A DNA stretch of 64,000 nucleotides from Phaseolus vulgaris (Eukaryota > Streptophyta > Magnoliopsida > Fabales > Fabaceae), in assembly GCF_000499845.2 (NCBI RefSeq), contig NC_023757.2, positions 1,498,720-1,562,719 on the forward strand. Reading direction: 5' to 3'. Positions 24,111 through 34,416 of the stretch are shown piece by piece; the first letter of the stretch is position 1; the number at the start of each line of letters is the position of its first letter. The notes below the pieces were generated by a model. That model was not told where the DNA came from. It did no database searches and saw only the letters and a program-made list of their open reading frames with translations. A program made the position numbers and the translations under genes.

Positions 24111-25022
24111 AACAATTAGAAATTTTTTAGGTTACGTTATATTTTCTACCTTATATTATCTATGAAATTGTAATTCTTTTCTATAGTAATTCCTTATCTT
24201 GCAAATTTATTTATTTATACTAATTTTTCACATAAATGATAATTAAAATATTTATTTTATTAATTTTTTATCATAAAACATGAATGGATAGTTTAGTTTT
24301 GACATTGACAAACATAATAAAAGTCTGGTTTTACACATGATCCACTCTTGTGTCCTTGTCCCGTGCAACATAGATCACAAAACTTGTTTCCTAAGCTGCA
24401 TTTTAATCCATTACAATCTGGTGGTGGTGAATCACTTTGTGTTGTTATCGGTGCTCCACTGATGGGTTCTGCAACGATCAATTATGTCACAAAGAAACAA
24501 GTTCACATGTTTTACAAAATAAATTTCTTCCATTTATTATCTTAATTTTCAACATATAAAATGGATACAAAATTATTAACTACTTTATTTTGCCTTCTCT
24601 TTAATGTTGACTAGAGAATAGTGTAAAACAAAACAAAACATCATGGAAATAATATGTTATAAACAAACTAAAATAGGGAAAATTATTTTACTAATTACCT
24701 TGAGGTAGAACCATAGCAGCAATTACAATTCCCAAGAAAAAAATTTGATTGAAATGGAAAGTCATTATAAGAGTGTTCTTGAAAGAAAGGTGTTTTCAGA
24801 ATACCTGATTAGAGTTTTCAAATGTCCAAAGAGTAATTCTTATAGTTGTTTTCGGATGAATGTAGTATCAATTAAATTTTAATTTCATAATTACATTAAT
24901 TAATAATGTTTTAGTTTCATAATTACATTACTTAATGTATTTAATGGTGATTTAATTTGTTAATTAATTACATTAAAAATTAAATAAATGACAAAATTCA
25001 ACCATTTAATTCCTACAACATC
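24110..25022. repeat. Duplicated block carrying DEFL copy 1
   Basis: Sequence on both sides of DEFL copy 1 matches that around copies 2 and 3, for example the TAATTCCTTATCTTGCAAAT segment after the stop codon and the ATTACATTAAAAATTAAATAAATG segment upstream. This shows that gene plus flanks were duplicated. This block is shorter and more diverged than the pair at 26790-28560 and 30603-32375. Confidence 0.65.
24293..24765 (-). CDS. Secreted defensin-like cysteine-rich peptide (DEFL copy 1)
   Basis: Two exons on the minus strand: 24765-24699 and 24468-24293, joining to 80 aa. Exon 1 encodes a hydrophobic signal peptide (MTFHFNQIFFLGIVIAAMVL). A phase-1 intron of 230 bp follows immediately, the usual layout of plant DEFL genes. 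The acceptor used is TTGCAG, the only one shared by all three paralogs. The mature part has eight cysteines spaced C-x4-C-x6-C-x2-C-C-x9-C-x8-C-x-C, including a C-x3-C pair, a G-x-C and a terminal C-x-C, which fits the cysteine-stabilised alpha-beta fold. Such peptides are secreted and act in defence or signalling; the specific role is unknown. It is more diverged from copies 2 and 3 than they are from each other. Exact family placement is uncertain. Confidence 0.8.
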
Positions 25023-25039
25023 TTTTACCATAATATTTT

Positions 25040-25545
25040 TTTTTATAAAAGTTTCCATGTTATATCACTATGCAACTTGACATCTCAGCTATGCTGACAC
25101 CTCAAGTAACAACAATCATCTTGCATTACATGAAAAAAGTATTATTAAAAAAAGAAAAAGAAAGAAAATACAAAAATATGGGGGATTAGACCAAAACCCA
25201 CATGTTTATACCTATTCATAAAGAATTTTAAGAACAAACTAGATGAAAGTTTATTGTACCAATGAAATGATTATCTATGAATGAACCTTAAATTAACCAA
25301 CTTATCAGAACATGCATTCCCCTCACGAAAAATATGAGTAATCCTAAACCTGATTGTCCCACAGAAATTAAAACAAGTATTTCATCGATTACGAAGCATC
25401 CACGGAACATTAGTCATAACCGTAAACGCAACATAAATCAAGACAGAATAACATTCAAGCCAAACGTTATTAATTCCCATCTTTTGAGCTTCCTCCATAG
25501 CATGTATAATTCTCATCACTGTTAATTTTAACCCAGCCTGATTAA
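25040..25545 (-). mobile_element. 5'-truncated LINE 3' end (RNase H tail), with 17-bp target duplication
   Basis: On the minus strand the element encodes the end of a non-LTR retrotransposon RNase H domain, with MEEAQKMGINNVWLECYSVL and REGNACSDKLVNLRFIHR-like pieces separated by a frame break. The common family 3' tail follows (GATTGTTGTTACTTGAGGTG near 25113, AAGTTGCATAGTGATA near 25068) and an A-rich end next to 25040. The flanks TTTTACCATAATATTTT at 25023-25039 and 25546-25562 are identical 17-mers, the target-site duplication. Truncated at its 5' end and not functional. Confidence 0.85.
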
Positions 25546-25713
25546 TTTTACCATAATATTTTAAATACAATTATCCTCTAAATTTAATGCATTTAATATG
25601 GTGAACGTTCTTAACTCAAAATTAATAAGTTTTAACTTAATAACAACATCTTACCAAAATAAGTACTTTGTATTATTGTTAAGATTATTTTAGGCAACTT
25701 TGGTTATAATTAT

Positions 25714-26122
25714 ATAAAATCATTAAATTGCAACAAAATTTAATAAAAAATAGTTATTTATTATATTGATTAAGTTAAATTATAGTTTAAATACTAAAAA
25801 AACTATTGGTATCTAAAGTGGTTTATGTTATTAATAAAAAATTATAAAATAACTTCTATTATAGTTTTTAAATTAATCTTTATTATTATTTTTAAAAGAC
25901 TAATTTAGAATCTAAAATATTAGTACATAAAATCATGATGGTTAATTTAGATACTAATTTACAAACCACTTTATAAATTTTTATTAATAATAAAAACTAC
26001 TTTAGATACTAATAATTTTTTTTTTCAATTTATAGAATGATATCTAACTTAGTCAATATAATAACTAATTATTTTGGTTTCTAAATTTAATTTTTAATTA
26101 ATGATTTTCTTCTATTGTAAAT
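25714..26122. mobile_element. CACTA-type miniature element, diverged copy
   Basis: Matches the family defined by the complete copy at 56315-56694. It begins with an AAAATCATTAAATTG segment, has internal GATACTAATTTA/AAACCACTTTATAAATTTTT words and ends with an ATGATTTTCTTCTATTGTAA segment. The terminal CACTA itself has decayed at both ends. No coding capacity. Confidence 0.55.
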
Positions 26123-26789
26123 CTCACACATTTTAAATCTTTTATTATACATTAAAACTTTATGACTTAAAAAGTTAATATACTTATTAATAATTAAATT
26201 TGTAACTTCACAAACAAAAGATAATATTTTAATTTCAAAAAATAAAATTATATCATTACAAAAATATTAATTATTATAATTAAATTTTAATTTAATATTA
26301 TTAAAGACAATAAATAATATTTCTACATAAATAAAGAATGTAATTTCGTTTTATTAGTCATAAATTCATAACTCTTAGAGATTATTTTTTAATGTTTTGG
26401 ACAATTATTTTCCTTTCAACCATATTGTTCATACAAAATAAAATATTTTTTTCTTAAGATTCATAGTTTTATTACTCTGAGCATGTTACATAATTACTAT
26501 ACTCCAAAAACATTTTTTTTTAATAAATTTAAGTTTTAAATTTAGGTCCATGCTAAGATCACATAGAAATTTTTCCTACTAAATTATACAAAATTATTTT
26601 AATTATATTTTATTTTTTAATCTTTCTAGTTACAAATATTACATATAATTTAAATTGGGATAAAAATATGTTTTTCTATAACATATATCATATTTTTTTA
26701 TTTTTAATAGAAACAAATTGTGGATGGTCATGAAACAATTATAATGTCATTTAAGTTTTTTTACCTCCATTGGTTCTACCTTAAAATGT

Positions 26790-28560
26790 TGTAAATATTT
26801 AAATTTCTTCTTATTTAAAGATAGACTTATATTATTGTAGAATATTTTCTTTTTGGATTGTATATTTAAGGGAAATGATTTGATGTACATAAGTGTTTGT
26901 ATGAAAAAAAAAAATTATTTTTATGAATGAAATTTATTATTTTGATATTGTGAAAGTGGATATTTAATACATATGTCGATTTAGATGGCATCCCTTTTAA
27001 CTTAAGTAATAAATTATTTTCTCAATTGGTTTAATAATAATAATTTTTAGAATTTATTATTTTGTGATATTTGTTTTATGTAAAGAAATTAATATTAAAA
27101 ATTATAACATTTGATAAATATTTTGGATGTTACACACTGCATTACATTCTCATAATAACTACCATCTACATTAAACACGTCACATCTAAGAATGAATGAT
27201 ACTTCATCACATATCAAAGTATTTGATAAATAACATAACAATATAAATGAATTCAAAGTTCATGTTCGACACATGAAATGTAACATTAGTTATGACTATA
27301 CTGCATTTTAAAGTATTAAAATACAAGCAAAGTAAAATATATTGTAGAAAATATAGAAATATAACTTGTGTGAGAACCCTCACTTAAATTATATTTTTTA
27401 ATTAAAAATAATTCTTAGGTTTCCCTTCGGACAATAAAAAAAATCATTTAAGTTATAAGTTTTAGAGGAAAAAATCACTTCCCTTTTAATATTTCTCATT
27501 CTAAAATGAGATTGGTTGGTTTGAATAACAAAAATTCATATATCTTGTTTTAAATTAATTTATTGAAGATAATAGTAACAAATTCTCTTTCCATACAATT
27601 AAACATGAAAAATATGTATCGAATATAAGAAATTTGTGACAATTAGAATTTTTTTATATTACATTATATTTTTTCTATCTCATATTATATATGAAATTGT
27701 AATTCTTTTTCTAGTAATTCCTTATCTTGCAAATTTATTTATTTATACTATACTAATTTTTCACATAAATGATAATTAAAATATCCATTTTATTAAATTT
27801 TTATCATAAAACATGAATGGATAGTTTAATCCTTACATTTACAAACAAAAAAATTGCCTGGTTTTTCACATGATCCACTATTGTGTCCTTTTGATATGCA
27901 ACATGGATCACAAAAATGGTCACCTGGAGTGCATGGTAATCCATCACAATTCGGTTTTGATGCATCCCTTGGTGTTATTATTGGTGCTCCACTAACCGGT
28001 TCTGCAATGATTAATTCTGTCACAAGAAACAAGTTCACATGATTTATAAATAAATTTATTTAATTTATCATCTTAATTTTCAACATATAAAATGGATACA
28101 AAATTATTAACTACTTTTTTTTGTCTTCTTTTCTAATGTTGACTAAAGAATAACTTAAAACAATCTTTTTTTTTCATGGAAGTTATATGTTATAAACAAA
28201 CTAAATAGTGAAATGAAATCATCTTACTAATTACCTTGAGGGAGAACCATAACAACAATTACAATTCCCAAGAGAAAAATTTGATTGAAATGGAAAGCCA
28301 TTGCAAGAGTGTTCTTGAAAGAAAGACGTTCCTCTGCGTGATTTAGGAATACTTGATAAGAATTCTCAAATATACGAGTGTGAGTGACTAAATCTTAATC
28401 CAAAGAATATTCTTATAGTTGTTTCTAGATAAGTGTAGTATTGATGAAATTTTAATTTCATAATTACATTAATTAATTAATGGTGTTTTAATTTGTTAAT
28501 GTATTACATTAAAAATTAAATAAATGTTAAAATCCAATGGTCTAATTCCTTTAACATTTT
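26790..28560. repeat. Segmental duplication unit A carrying DEFL copy 2
   Basis: This 1.77-kb stretch matches 30603-32375 nearly throughout at a constant offset of about 3815 bp. Shared words include TTCTTCTTATTTAAAGATAG at the left, ACTACCATCTACATTAAACA in the middle and GTCTAATTCCTTTAACATT at the right. The gene lies inside, so gene and about 1 kb of downstream DNA were copied as one unit. Confidence 0.8.
27826..28301 (-). CDS. Secreted defensin-like cysteine-rich peptide (DEFL copy 2)
   Basis: Two exons on the minus strand: 28301-28235 and 28001-27826, joining to 80 aa. Exon 1 is a signal peptide (MAFHFNQIFLLGIVIVVMVL), followed by a phase-1 intron of 233 bp. The mature peptide starts near EPVSGAP and carries eight cysteines with the same spacing as copies 1 and 3, ending CKCKD. 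An upstream in-frame acceptor (GTGACAG) would add six residues, but it is absent in the other copies. The peptide is expected to be secreted and disulfide-folded; defence or signalling is the family's usual role, not shown here. It differs from copy 3 at only a few mature-region positions, so the duplication is recent relative to copy 1. Expression is unknown. Confidence 0.82.
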
Positions 28561-28740
28561 TTTTTCAGTTTTTTATATATTTAATTTGTTTGGACAAAGT
28601 TACTAATATAGTTAGTATTTAATACAATCAACTCTTTCTAACTCAAAATTAATAATTTTCAACTTAATAACAACGTCTTAGTCAGGTTACATTATTGTTA
28701 ACATTTTATGCAAGTTTGGTTATAATTATAAAGTATTATA

Positions 28741-29033
28741 AAATTATTAAAAAATCATTAAAAAATATATAAATTTAGATATAAAAAATAATTATTTATT
28801 ATATTGATTAAGTTAAATTTTATTTTAGAGACTAAAAATTTATAGGTATGTAAAACTATTTCTCTTATTAATAAAAATTTATAAAGTAGTTTCTATTATA
28901 ATTTTTATTAATAATAGAAATTACTTTATATACTAATAATTTTTTTTATAAAATGATATTTAATTTAGTTAATATTAGTAATTAATTATTTTGATTTTTA
29001 TAAATAGTTTTTATTTAATGATTTTCTTGCACC
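28741..29033. mobile_element. CACTA-type miniature element, diverged copy
   Basis: Family resemblance to the complete copy at 56315-56694: an AAATCATTAAAAAATAT start segment, a TTATTATATTGATTAAGTTA segment and an AATGATTTTCTTGCACCA end. Both terminal CACTA motifs are lost. Non-coding. Confidence 0.5.
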
Positions 29034-30602
29034 ATAAATCTCACACATTTTAAAATTTTTATTTATACTTTAAAATTTTATAACTTAAAAAGTTAACATA
29101 CTTTTAAAAATTTATAACTTCAAAAGTTTATATTTTTACAATTTTATAACTTAAAAAGTTAATATACTTATTAATAATTAATTTTAATTTAACTTGTAAC
29201 TTTACAAACAAAAGATAATATTATATCATTAAAAATGTTAATTATCATAATTAAATTTTAATTTAATATTACTAAAGACAATAAATAATACTTTTACATA
29301 AATAAAGAATATAATTACTTTCGTATTAGTCTTAAATTATTTTTGAATGTTCTTGCTTTAGACAATTATTTTCCCTTTCAACCATATTATTAATACTAAA
29401 AAAATTAATTATTCTTTTCATAGTGTTATTTTTTAAGATCCTCAACATGTTATACAAATGTTATATAAGTATACTAATTTATTTATTTTTTATAAAATTT
29501 AATTTTTATTAATACAAAATATCAAAAGGTGATGACAATTGTGTAGTTATTCAGTCTTTCTTTAACAATAACAATACTTTTAATAATACGACTAGAAAAT
29601 TATTTAAAAAAATTAATTTTAAATAAAATAAATAATTAGTTATTATAATAAATAAATTATTTAAATTCTAAATTTAATAAAAAAAAGTCTTGATAATTAA
29701 TTAAATACCAATTTAAAAATCATGTATAATAATAAAAATTAATAACGCAATAATTTTTCTTATTTATTTTTATATACAAATACGTGTCCACTATAACATA
29801 ATAATATAAATATTGAGATAAATAACATTATACGCTAGCTATTACTGAAAATACATAATACATATCTTTTATTATTATGATTTTTTTAATGATAATAATA
29901 TTTATAATTAATTCATAAATTAATGATTTTTTTAAGTACAATATTTATAATTTATTTAAATATAATCTATATATATATATATAATTAAAAATTATTTTAT
30001 TCTTTATTTACCAGAAACCTATTATATCTCTAAATTTATAACCTTTGAACTCTCTAGTTTCTCTTTAACATATGTTCTCTTTCTAATGTCACTCATTAGT
30101 AATTTGCAAAGAATAGATAAAATTTTATAGACTTAAACTTTGATGAGATTGAAATCTAAAATAAATAATTGTTGCTAGAGTTGTGTAGTATTGATTTATT
30201 TCCGTTAATAAATGAGCATAATTATGACGATATTTTAGTTATATAGGTGAAAAAATATTGAAGGATATATATAAGATTTAATCCATCATTTTAATTGATT
30301 AAAACTATTAGCTTTATGTTTGTTAGAATGTTTTTAGATTTATTAGAAAAGTTAGGAAGAACATTTTAATCCATTAAAAACACATAAACCTAAAGTTATC
30401 AACTTGGCTCTATTTTAATTGATTAAAATATTTATTCAATTAAAAACATTTAAGTTTCAAGTTCAAATTTTTTGTTTTATTTTAATTTATTAATACAACG
30501 AAAAATTATTAACAATACATTTTTTTTATCTTTGTCTATCTTATGTCTTTTTTATGTTATTTTTGTGGTATATTCATTTGAACTAGGAGAAGATTTATTG
30601 AT
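29034..30602. other. AT-rich spacer between the duplicated DEFL blocks, no gene seen
   Basis: AT-rich throughout, with ATTTTAATTGATTAAAA-like words repeated around 30285-30430. No coding, RNA or transposon ends were recognised. Confidence 0.45.
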
Positions 30603-32375
30603 ATTGTAAATGTTTAAATTTCTTCTTATTTAAAGATAGACTTATATCAGTGTAGGATATTTTCTTTTTGGATTCTATATTTAAGAGAAATGATTTGATG
30701 TACATAAGTGTTTGTATGAACATTTTTATGATTTTTATGAATGAAATTTATTATTTTCATATTGTGAAAGTGAATATTTAATACATATGTCGATTTAGAT
30801 GACATCCCTTTTAACTTTCAAACTAAGTAATAAATTATTTTGTCAATTGGGTTCAATAATAATTCTTTTTAGAATTTATTATTTTGTGATATTTGTTTTA
30901 TGTAAAAAAATTAATATAAAAATCATAACATTTGATAAATATTTTGGATGTTACACACTATATTACACTCTCATAATAACTACCATCTACATTAAACACA
31001 TCACATTTGAGAATGAATAATACTTCATCACATATTAAACTATTTGATAAATAACATAACAACATAAATGAATTCAACGTTCATCTTCGACACATGAAAT
31101 GTAACATTAGTTATGACTATACTGCATTTTAAAGTATTAAAATACAATCAAAGTAAAATAGATTGTAGAAAATATGGAAATATAACTTGTGTGAGAATCC
31201 TCACTTAAATTATATTTTTTAATTAAAAATAATTCTTAGGTTTCCCTTTGGACAATAAAAAAAATCATTTAAATTATAAGTTTTAGAGAAAAAAATCACT
31301 TATCTTTTAATATTTCTCACTCTAAAATGAGATTGGTTGGTTTGAATAACAAATTCATATATCTTATTTTAAAGTAATTTCTTGAAGATAATAGTAACAA
31401 ATTATCTTTCCATACAATTAAACATGAAAAATATGTATTGAATATAAGAAATTTGTGACAATTGAGATTTTTTTGTATTACATTATATTTTTCTATCTCA
31501 TATTATATATGAAATTGTAATTCTTTTTCTAGTAATTCCTTATCTTGCAAATTTATTTATTCATACTGATTTTTCACATAAATGATAATTAAAATATCAA
31601 TTTTATTAATTTTTTATCATAAAACATGAATGGATAGTTTAATCCTTACATTTACAAACAAAAAATTTGCCTGGTTTTTCACATGATCCACTATTGTGTC
31701 CTTTTGATATGCAACATGGATTACAAAAATGGTCACCTGGAGTGCATGGTAATCCATCACAATGCGGTTTTGATGAATCACTTGGTGTTATTATTGGTGG
31801 TCCACTAACAGGTTCTGCAATGATTAATTTTGTCATAAGAAAAGAATTCACATGTTTTATAAATAAATTTATTTAATTTATTATCTTAATTTTCAACATA
31901 TAAAATGGATACAAAATTATTAACTACTTTTTTTGTTGTCTTCTCTTCTAATGTTGACTAGAGAATAACTTAAAACAATTTTTTTTTCGTAGAAGTTATA
32001 TGTTATAAACAAACTAAATAGTGAAATGAAATCATCTTACTAATTACCTTGAGGGAGAACCATAGCAACAATTACAATTCTCAAGAGAAAAATTTGATTG
32101 AAATGGAAAGTCATTGCAAGAGTGTTCTTGAAATAAAGGTGTTTCTCTGCGTGATTTAGGAATACTTGATAAGAATTCTCAAATATAGTGTGAATGTCTA
32201 AATCTTAGTCTAAAGAGTAATTCTTATAGTTCTTTCTAGATAAGTATAGTATTAATGAAATTTTAATTTCATAATTACATTAATTAATTAATTAATGGTG
32301 TTTTAATTTGTTAATGTATTACATTAAAAATTAAATAAATGTTAAAATTCAATGGTCTAATTCCTTTAACATTGA
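30603..32375. repeat. Segmental duplication unit B carrying DEFL copy 3
   Basis: The partner of 26790-28560. Identity is high across coding, intron and flanking DNA, with small indels (for example in the poly-T run near 31985 and the TTAAT repeats near 32280). It ends where a CACTA-type element begins at about 32377. Confidence 0.8.
31639..32114 (-). CDS. Secreted defensin-like cysteine-rich peptide (DEFL copy 3)
   Basis: Two exons on the minus strand: 32114-32048 and 31814-31639, joining to 80 aa. Signal peptide exon, phase-1 intron of 233 bp, then a mature peptide with eight cysteines at the same spacing as the other two copies (C-x4-C-x6-C-x2-CC-x9-C-x8-C-x-C). Compared with copy 2 it has replacements such as D to N next to the third cysteine and N to H before the first; all cysteines are kept, which suggests selection on the fold. 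It lies in the second copy of the 1.8-kb duplication. Secretion and defence or signalling are inferred from fold class only. Confidence 0.82.
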
Positions 32376-32376
32376 C

Positions 32377-33301
32377 ATCTAAAGTAGTTTATATATTATT
32401 AATAAAAATTGGTATCTAAAGTAGTTTATATTATTAATACAAATTTATAAAGTAGTTTCTAAATTAATATATAACCATTAGATAACAAGGTTTTAGCTAT
32501 TAACTATTTAATATTCTAAATTATTCTCTATTAGTCTTTTAGAGACTAATTGAGAATCTGAAATATTAGTAGCTAAAACTGTTTTAATTGCTGCATTTTA
32601 TGGAGTTATACATGTCATTGAAGTAACTAAAAAGATGGATCTTACTAGTTTATGTCTTGGTTTGTGTTGCATTTACTGTTATGATTAATGTTTCTTGAAT
32701 TCTTCGTAATAGGTGGAACACTTATCTTGATCATTGTGGGGGAATCAGGTTTAAAATTTCTCACTTTTTTTGTGTGAAGGAAATGCATGTGCTGACAATC
32801 TTGTTAACGTGGGATTTATTCATAGAGAACAATTTCATTTGTACGATAGACTTCCATCTAGTATTTTCTTATGATTATTTATTAATAGGTATAGATTACT
32901 ATGTATCGTTTTTCTTAGGTTTTTTATATATGAGTTTTGGTCTAGTCTCTCCATATTTGTTTATATATATTTTTTTCTTTTATTTTAATAATACTTTTTT
33001 CATGTGGTGAAATACTATTGTTGATACTTGAGGTGTTAATCTAGCTTTGGTGAGATGTCAAGCTCATAGTGATACCTAATATAAGAGCTTTTATAAATAA
33101 AATATATTAGTAGTTAAAATTTTGGTAACTAATTTAGATATAAATCTAGAAATCATTTTATATATTTTTATTACTAATAGAAAACACTTTAGATACTAAT
33201 AATATTTTTTAGTTTCTAAGATAGTATATAACATAGTCAACATAATGACTAGTTATTTTCTTTATCTTTAACTTGGTGATTATTTAATAATTTTTTTAGT
33301 G
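32377..33301. mobile_element. CACTA-type miniature element split by a LINE
   Basis: The two halves, about 32377-32580 and 33104-33301, together match the internal sequence of the family, with repeated TAAAGTAGTTTATA words on the left and TTTAGATACTAATAAT and TTTTTTTAGTG at the right end. The LINE fragment at 32581-33103 sits in the middle and duplicated 18 bp of the element. The left terminus is missing. Confidence 0.65.
32581..33103 (+). mobile_element. 5'-truncated LINE 3' end nested in a CACTA element
   Basis: The plus strand encodes remnants of the RNase H tail (VKEMHVLTILLTWDLF and RLPSSIFL-like pieces in broken frames, about 32777-32870). The family tail follows, with TGTTGATACTTGAGGTG (33019), AGATGTCAAGCTCATAGTGA (about 33051) and an A-rich end. 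Flanks are ATATTAGTAGCTAAAACT (32563-32580) and ATATTAGTAGTTAAAATT (33104-33121), an 18-bp target duplication with two differences. It is therefore an older insertion than the copy at 56850. Confidence 0.8.
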
Positions 33302-33354
33302 TATTATTTAATACAATAAACGTTACTAACTCATTTAATACAATAAGTGTGGAA

Positions 33355-33451
33355 GAAACAGTTTAGAACGAAATCAAGGTGTTGGGCCTTATAGGTGTAG
33401 AAAGAAACAGTTTAGAACGAAATCAAGTGTTGGGCCTAATAGGTCCATTAT
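33355..33451. repeat. Two-copy 49-bp tandem repeat
   Basis: Two consecutive copies of a unit starting GAAACAGTTTAGAACGAAAT and ending near GTTGGGCC...ATAGGT, at 33355-33403 and 33404-33451, differing by a few bases. Confidence 0.75.
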
Positions 33452-33909
33452 CTATTAGTATAAATAGTAAACACTTTTTTAGAAACACTTAAAAAGAGGA
33501 ATCAACTTTTAAAACCAATTCAACTTTTTTTTAAGTTCAGAATAACCTCAAATTATTTTCTCACATTATAAAAGAATTTTCATCTTCAATTCATCATTAT
33601 TATTTAAATTGTGAAATTTGCAAATATTCTCTTTAATATAGTATTTAATTATTTTATATTCTATGACATTTTCTTAAAAGAAAAAATATAATAATTTAAC
33701 ATTCTATAAATTAAAATAAAAAACATAGTACCTTTTAACAAATTCATTTTAAATTAAGAGACAAAATCCACTTCATTTTTTCTTCACCATAATAGTATAA
33801 ATATCTAGATAAATAACATTTTATATAAATAACAATAATATTCCATCAGTAATAAATTGTACACAAGAAAAAAAAAGAGTATAATAAAAATAAAAATAAA
33901 AATTTACTA
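33452..33909. other. AT-rich 3' flank of STN1, no gene seen
   Basis: AT-rich and non-coding; it probably holds the STN1 3' UTR at its right end. No element ends were recognised. Confidence 0.4.
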
Positions 33910-34416
33910 TTATCGTTTGAAAGAAGGTGGAGGCAAAAGATTGTAACAGTTGCGAGCCAACCTGATGCAGTCGAGGCGGTGGAAGATCTCGGCGTTCGGA
34001 TCTCTCTCCGCCACCACGTCCGACACCCTCACCTGCACGCCGCCATTGTACCGGCTCAGTCTGCCTCTCACCCTCGCCACCGCGCCGATCTTCACCACTC
34101 CGACGAAGCGCGCCGCGAGCTCGTGGCGGCGGCGGCGGACGACGGAGGGGGAATTTGCGTCGTTAAGCCAGAGAACGCAGGGGACGCAGCCGGTGCCGTC
34201 GTCAATGATGAAGCGGAGGAGCCTCTCGTGCTTGAGGTGGCGCAGGGTGACGGTGCCAAGGGTTTCGACGAGCGAGAGCGGGATTCCTCTGCGGGAAAAC
34301 GACGGTGAGGATTCGGAAGAATGGGAAGGGAATGGCTTCAGGGAGAGGAGATCGAAGGCGAGAAGCTTGACGTGCGTGTTCTGAAGCGCCACTGCGTTGT
34401 TGTTCGCATTCTCCAT
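33910..34416 (-). CDS. CST complex subunit STN1 (telomere-capping OB-fold protein)
   Basis: An intronless gene for 168 aa. STN1 is the OB-fold subunit of the CTC1-STN1-TEN1 complex, which binds the telomeric G-strand, protects chromosome ends and helps lagging-strand fill-in with DNA polymerase alpha. Seen: an N-terminal TNTHVKL-like start (NTHVKLLAFDLLSLKP, about 13-28), then an OB-fold core with GTVTLRHLKHERLLRFIIDD (about 55-74), GTGCVPCVLWLND, a RFVGVVKIGAVARVRGRLSR strand (about 103-122) and a C-terminal ERDPNAEIFHRLDCIRLA helix. Plant STN1 proteins are short (about 160 aa in Arabidopsis) and lack the C-terminal winged-helix part of yeast and animal STN1; this one fits. I chose the ATG at 34416 because the upstream in-frame ATG (34461) would add a low-complexity Lys/Glu tail. 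The gene is markedly GC-rich compared with its surroundings. Confidence 0.9.
   Translation of the reverse strand: MENANNNAVALQNTHVKLLAFDLLSLKPFPSHSSESSPSFSRRGIPLSLVETLGTVTLRHLKHERLLRFIIDDGTGCVPCVLWLNDANSPSVVRRRRHELAARFVGVVKIGAVARVRGRLSRYNGGVQVRVSDVVAERDPNAEIFHRLDCIRLARNCYNLLPPPSFKR

Noticed and set aside
32774..33010. Hydrophobic 78-aa open frame resembling a membrane protein
   Set aside because: It is an out-of-frame and 3' tail part of a LINE fragment with target duplications on both sides.
33950..34384. Plus-strand open frames across STN1
   Set aside because: Shadows of the GC-rich STN1 gene; no protein similarity recognised.
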